Positions 42,901-46,034 of a DNA stretch of 46,034 bases are shown here, piece by piece. The stretch is from Accumulibacter sp. GTDB taxonomy: Bacteria; Pseudomonadota; Gammaproteobacteria; Burkholderiales; Rhodocyclaceae. Made by a program: the position numbers and the translations under genes. The first letter of the stretch is position 1, and each line of letters starts with the position of its first letter. The notes under the pieces are model-generated. The model saw nothing but the letters and a program-made list of their open reading frames with translations. It did not search any database and had not been told where the DNA came from. The DNA lies in the NCBI GenBank assembly GCA_031266435.1, contig JAISAZ010000016.1, positions 1 to 46,034 of the forward strand, given 5' to 3'.

Positions 42901-42940
42901 CATGCCGCCTCGGAAACGTTGTGGCTCTCACATTCGTTCA

Positions 42941-43009
42941 GCCCAACCTATACCCTTTGCCCTCCGCCCTCGGCGGTATAGGTTGGGCTGCGGCGAAGCA
43001 AAGCCCAAC
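42941..43009 (+). repeat. Overlapping inverted repeats built on GCCCAACC
   Basis: The 14-bp arms 42941-42954 and 42975-42988 are perfectly complementary around a 20-nt loop. A third arm (AGCCCAAC, 43002-43009) competes for pairing with 42982-42989. It resembles the GTTGGGCTTCGC-type intergenic palindromes seen in many betaproteobacterial genomes (recollection). Confidence 0.85.
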
Positions 43010-43033
43010 GATTCCGCAGACGCATATCGGGGA

Positions 43034-43110
43034 ACAGGGATCAGGGATCGGGAGTCAGGAATCAGGGATCAGGGATCAGATCAGTGAGCGGCGGCTTCGC
43101 CGCCGGAGAA
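43034..43110 (+). repeat. Heptamer repeat array 2 plus shared hairpin
   Basis: A second tandem heptamer array (43034-43084) is followed by a copy of the GGCGGCTTCGCCGCCGGAGA hairpin (43090-43109). The same two modules occur in the same order at 42727-42891. The stretch from 42833 to 43307 holds only such repeats and no gene I can support. Confidence 0.85.
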
Positions 43111-43307
43111 AGATCGTTGAACCACCGATCGGTTTTCATCTGATACCTGATCCCTGATCACGCACCGCGCTTCGCTTCATGTCGAGCGCAACGGACGGTC
43201 GCATGGTGATTCCTTTCTTGTTGAGAGGGACGGCTTCATTTTACAGCGATTCGCCCTCTGTACATTCGGCTTGAAATTCCCCGCGCGACATCCCTCAGAA
43301 AAAAAAT

Positions 43308-43337
43308 TTGACTTCACCAAAAAATCGGGATTAGAAT
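43308..43337 (+). promoter_or_regulatory. Sigma-70-like promoter of the riboswitch-mutase unit
   Basis: TTGACT (43308-43313) and TAGAAT (43332-43337) are separated by 18 nt, predicting a start a few bases into the riboswitch leader at about 43344. Confidence 0.65.
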
Positions 43338-43344
43338 CCGCGTC

Positions 43345-43541
43345 AGTTTTTGGGTGCCTCGATTGAATCCTTGGATCGGGGTGAAACGGGAAGCCGGTGA
43401 AGCCGAGTGCAAGCGCGCACTTAGAGCCATTCCGGCGCAGCCCCCGCTGCTGTAAGCCTGACGACTTCGTCAAAACGTCACTGTGCGGAATCTGCATGGG
43501 AAGGCGACGAAGAAGGAAGACGGCGAGCCAGAAGACCGGCC
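43345..43541 (+). ncRNA. Cobalamin (adenosylcobalamin) riboswitch
   Basis: The conserved B12-box elements are present in order: GGGTGCCTC (about 43352-43360), TGAAACGGGAA, the core CCGGCGCAGCCCCCGCTGCT (about 43431-43450) with GTAAGCC after it, CACTGTGCGG, ATGGGAAGGCGACGAAG, and the closing GAGCCAGAAGACCGGCC (ends near 43541). Binding of the coenzyme normally lowers expression of the gene downstream, here a B12-dependent mutase. The expression platform is not obvious, although GC-rich pairing near 43555-43600 is a candidate. Confidence 0.96.
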
Positions 43542-44075
43542 CAAAGATGGTTTGGTGTCCCCGGGGTGGGGGAAAGCCGGCCGTCCGGTCAGGATGTTTT
43601 CTCGTTCATCCATTTTCACGTGGCCGTGGCAACCAGCTTGTTCGGCTCTTACTCGACCGTCCCCTCCCGGGCGCCTTTTGTATTTCTGTGCTTTGAGAAG
43701 CTCCGTTCAAAGGAAGGCTCGCTCGAAAGATGGCGCGTGGGGAATTTTCGTCGCTTTACGCAAGAAGCGGTTTCGACCCGGCGCGTGACGCCTTGCTCTG
43801 GAGGGCCGAACGCGGCTCGCCGGTTTTTTGCGTCGCATCTTTCACATTACCCCCGCCGCGTGACCTTTTTGCGCCTCTGTCCGTCCCGATCGTCTACGCC
43901 GCCCGGTTTCGGGAAGCGTCCTTGACGCCGCTATTTTGCGAGACGCGGCGCGGTGTCGGGAGGAGGGAAGGAAAAGAGGGCGCGCGGGGAAGGCCGAAAT
44001 CACAGAGGCGGCAAGGGTGAAACCCAGGACGATTTTTTGTAAAAACACGAAGAACACAGGAGGAAAGGGAAAGCG
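43542..44075 (+). other. Long leader between the riboswitch and the mutase gene
   Basis: These 534 bp hold open frames on the plus strand (for example from 43566 and 43730), but their products match nothing I recognise. No Shine-Dalgarno or coding bias supports them. The end carries AGGAGG (44058-44063) before the mutase ATG. The first part should contain the riboswitch expression platform. The rest may be a decayed gene. Confidence 0.5.
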
Positions 44076-46034
44076 ATGGATGAGACGGGATTGACGGTCG
44101 ATATCACGACAATCGACGCGGACAAGGGATTTTTCGACGAATTCGAGCGACCTGAGAAAGAGAACTGGAAGGCCGAAGTCGTCAAGGCGCTGAAGGGTGC
44201 GCCCTTCGATAAGGTCATGTTTACAAAGACTTATGAAAACCTGACGATCGAGCCGATTTACAACGCGGAGGACATCGAGGGCTTGCCGCACTTAAAGTCG
44301 CGCCCCGGTTTTCAGCCCTACGTTCGCAATACGAGGCCCGAAGGTTTTCTGGGCGAGCCGTGGAAGATCGCGCAGGAACTGACGCTGGCGTTTCCGGAGA
44401 AATTCAACGAGGAGGCGCGTTACGACGCTTCGCGCGGGCAAACCGGGCTGACCGTCGTTCTCGACCGGGCGACGCGGACGGGGAAAGACCCCGCCGACGC
44501 GTGTGAGGAGGACGTGGGCGGAGAAGGGCTTTCGCTTGCGACGCTCGGCGACCTGAAGCGCGCGCTCTTTGAACTCGACGTGAAAGCGCTGCATCTGCAA
44601 TGCCATACGGGCGCGAGCGCGCTGCCCTTGCTTGCGATGCTCGTCGCCGCGCTGAAGTCGGAGAACAAGGACCTCGGCAGGGACTTGGGCACGGCGTGCA
44701 TCGGGAGCGACCCCTGGGCCGAGCTTGCGACCGAGGGCGCGCTGGAAATGTCGGTCGAAACGGCGCTCGCGTGCATGTATCAGACGAGCCGTTGGGCGGT
44801 CAGGAACGCGCCGAAACTTCAAACGGTCTTTATTCAGGGGCATCCCTGGCACAACGCCGGCGCGAGTTCGACCGAAGAAGTCGCTTTCGCGCTTGCGACG
44901 GCGGCCGAATACCTGCGTGAAATGATCGGGCGCGGTCTTTCGATCGACGATGCCGCGCCGCGCATTCGCTTCGGATTTTCGTTGGGGTCGAATTTCTTCA
45001 TGGAAATCGCCAAGCTGCGCGCGGCGAGAATCCTGTGGGGCCAACTCGTCGCGGCCTTCGGCGGGAACGAAGAGTCTCAGAAAATGGCGATTCACGCGCG
45101 CACTTCGGCGCGCAACAAAACGCTTTACGACCCCTACGTCAATATGCTGCGCGTGACGAGCGAAGGCTTTTCGGGCGCGGTCGGCGGCGCCGACAGCATG
45201 CACCTTGCGCCGTTCGACGAGCCGATCCGCACGCCCGACCGCTTCTCCCGCCGCATTGCGCGCAACGTGCAGGTGATGTTGCAGGAGGAAGCGCGCTTCA
45301 CGATGCCGATCGACATGGGCGGCGGTTCCTACACGATCGAGAAGCTGACGCACGAATTCGCCCAGACGGCGTGGCGCATCTTCCAGGAGATCGAAAAGAA
45401 CGGCGGCATGGCCGCGGCAATTGCCGCCGGCACGCCGCAGGCGATGGCGGAAGCGACCGCCGCCAAGCGCGCGAAGGCCGTCGAAACGCGCAGCGACGTG
45501 ATCCTCGGCACCAACATGTACGCCAACCTCGCCGAAAAGAAGATCGAAGCGCCGGTCGTCGACCGCGCGGCGCTCAAAAAAGCGCGGACGGAAGAAGTGG
45601 CGGCGGACCGGCACGCGCATCGGCTGTATTCGCTGGGATTCGACCTCACCCGCATCGAGGACGGCTTTGCCGGCGAGGGCGAGGCGGTCGATCTCGCGAT
45701 CGACGCCGTCGCCAACGGCGCGACCCTGGGCGAGATCCACGAAGTCCTGACCGCGCTCGACGCCGAACGTCCGTCGGCAAAGCCCCTCAGGATCGTTCGT
45801 CTCGCCGAATCGTTCGAGCGCCTGCGCCGCGAGGTCGAGACGAAATTCGCCGAAGCAGGGCGGCGGGTGCGCCTCTTCCTCGCCAACATGGGACCGATTC
45901 CGCAGCACAAGCCGCGTGCCGATTTTTCCCGCGGCTTCTTCGAGGTCGCGGGCTTCGAGGTCGTCGGCAACGCCGGGTTCGAGACCGTCGACGCGGCGGC
46001 GGAGGCCGCGCTTGCCTCGGACGCGCCGGTCGTC
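44076..46034 (+). CDS. mutA: Methylmalonyl-CoA mutase, MutA-like subunit (3' end missing)
   Basis: The frame begins at ATG 44076 behind AGGAGG and stays open to the window edge (653 codons). It starts DFFDEF-like (KGFFDEFERPEKENWKAEVV). The mutase barrel follows, with KTYENLTIEPIYNAEDIEGL, FIQGHPWHNAGASSTEEVAF and RTPDRFSRRIARNVQVML, then MDMGGGS-like PIDMGGGSYTIEKLT. A linker leads into a degenerate B12-binding domain (RVRLFLANMGPIPQHKPRAD). The layout fits the small (MutA) subunit, which pairs with MutB, expected just past the edge. The B12 riboswitch upstream supports the function. It interconverts succinyl-CoA and methylmalonyl-CoA. Confidence 0.9.
   Translation, partial: MDETGLTVDITTIDADKGFFDEFERPEKENWKAEVVKALKGAPFDKVMFTKTYENLTIEPIYNAEDIEGLPHLKSRPGFQPYVRNTRPEGFLGEPWKIAQELTLAFPEKFNEEARYDASRGQTGLTVVLDRATRTGKDPADACEEDVGGEGLSLATLGDLKRALFELDVKALHLQCHTGASALPLLAMLVAALKSENKDLGRDLGTACIGSDPWAELATEGALEMSVETALACMYQTSRWAVRNAPKLQTVFIQGHPWHNAGASSTEEVAFALATAAEYLREMIGRGLSIDDAAPRIRFGFSLGSNFFMEIAKLRAARILWGQLVAAFGGNEESQKMAIHARTSARNKTLYDPYVNMLRVTSEGFSGAVGGADSMHLAPFDEPIRTPDRFSRRIARNVQVMLQEEARFTMPIDMGGGSYTIEKLTHEFAQTAWRIFQEIEKNGGMAAAIAAGTPQAMAEATAAKRAKAVETRSDVILGTNMYANLAEKKIEAPVVDRAALKKARTEEVAADRHAHRLYSLGFDLTRIEDGFAGEGEAVDLAIDAVANGATLGEIHEVLTALDAERPSAKPLRIVRLAESFERLRREVETKFAEAGRRVRLFLANMGPIPQHKPRADFSRGFFEVAGFEVVGNAGFETVDAAAEAALASDAPVV

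Noticed and set aside
43566-43925. Possible gene between the riboswitch and the mutase
   Set aside because: No Shine-Dalgarno, no recognised sequence and several overlapping frames of similar quality; left as an unexplained leader.
44292-45908. 538-codon minus-strand open frame opposite the mutase gene
   Set aside because: The plus strand encodes a clear methylmalonyl-CoA mutase in phase; the minus frame has low-complexity Arg/Ala/Phe composition and no recognisable domain.

Overview
The window is GC-rich, densely coding chromosomal DNA that reads as a betaproteobacterium, possibly Rhodocyclales or Nitrosomonadales-like (inference). Support comes from the order metX-metW-ampG, the proteobacterial ATP-grasp GshA next to gshB, glnA followed by a DUF4124 gene and ntrBC, birA next to a type III pantothenate kinase, and coaE-zapD-yacG. 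No rRNA, tRNA, phage or insertion-sequence gene was recognised.

Region 1 (1-10 kb, minus strand) is a type I-C CRISPR-Cas locus in the order cas3, cas5c, cas8c, cas7, cas4, cas1, cas2, leader, array. The array runs off the left edge. cas1 is broken by a one-base deletion in a T run. A 280-bp gap between cas3 and cas5c holds a degenerate CRISPR repeat on the opposite strand. It has its own promoter-like sequence, and its spacer-like segment has a TTC-flanked partial match beside the likely cas5c promoter, so it may make a crRNA-like regulator of the cas genes. cas3 is open, in frame and without a stop, into an upstream SMUG1-type uracil-DNA glycosylase gene, although cas3 also has its own ribosome binding site. 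The SMUG1 gene follows metX-metW-ampG with almost no spacing, so the cas genes sit at the end of a housekeeping transcription unit.

Region 2 (10.8-26 kb) is mostly housekeeping: methionine synthesis (metXW), ampG, PTS EI and HPr, an ApbE lipoprotein, glutathione synthesis (gshAB), an orphan N6-adenine methyltransferase, an Arg/Lys/Orn decarboxylase, dcd, gluQ, an EEP-family hydrolase, nadA and a rhodanese.

Region 3 (26-31.3 kb) is a nitrogen-control unit. glnA lies behind a clear sigma-54 promoter with upstream NtrC sites, followed by a DUF4124 protein, ntrB and ntrC.

Region 4 (31.3-42.8 kb) holds birA, coaX, a SPOR protein, coaE, zapD and yacG. Between coaX and the SPOR gene lies a cassette of DUF350 membrane protein, SPFH/SHOCT protein, DUF4178 zinc-ribbon membrane protein, a 45-aa peptide, a membrane-fused spermidine-synthase-like enzyme, a Tat-exported flavin oxidoreductase and S-adenosylmethionine decarboxylase. 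It looks like a polyamine-linked envelope system.

Region 5 (42.8-46 kb) is a mosaic of intergenic repeats, then a sigma-70-like promoter, a cobalamin riboswitch and the start of a B12-dependent methylmalonyl-CoA mutase subunit that runs off the right edge.

Three copies of a roughly 103-bp palindromic element lie between co-directional genes (ptsH/apbE, ntrB/ntrC, speE-like/oxidoreductase). All three have the same orientation relative to transcription, and two of them touch the neighbouring stop or start codons.
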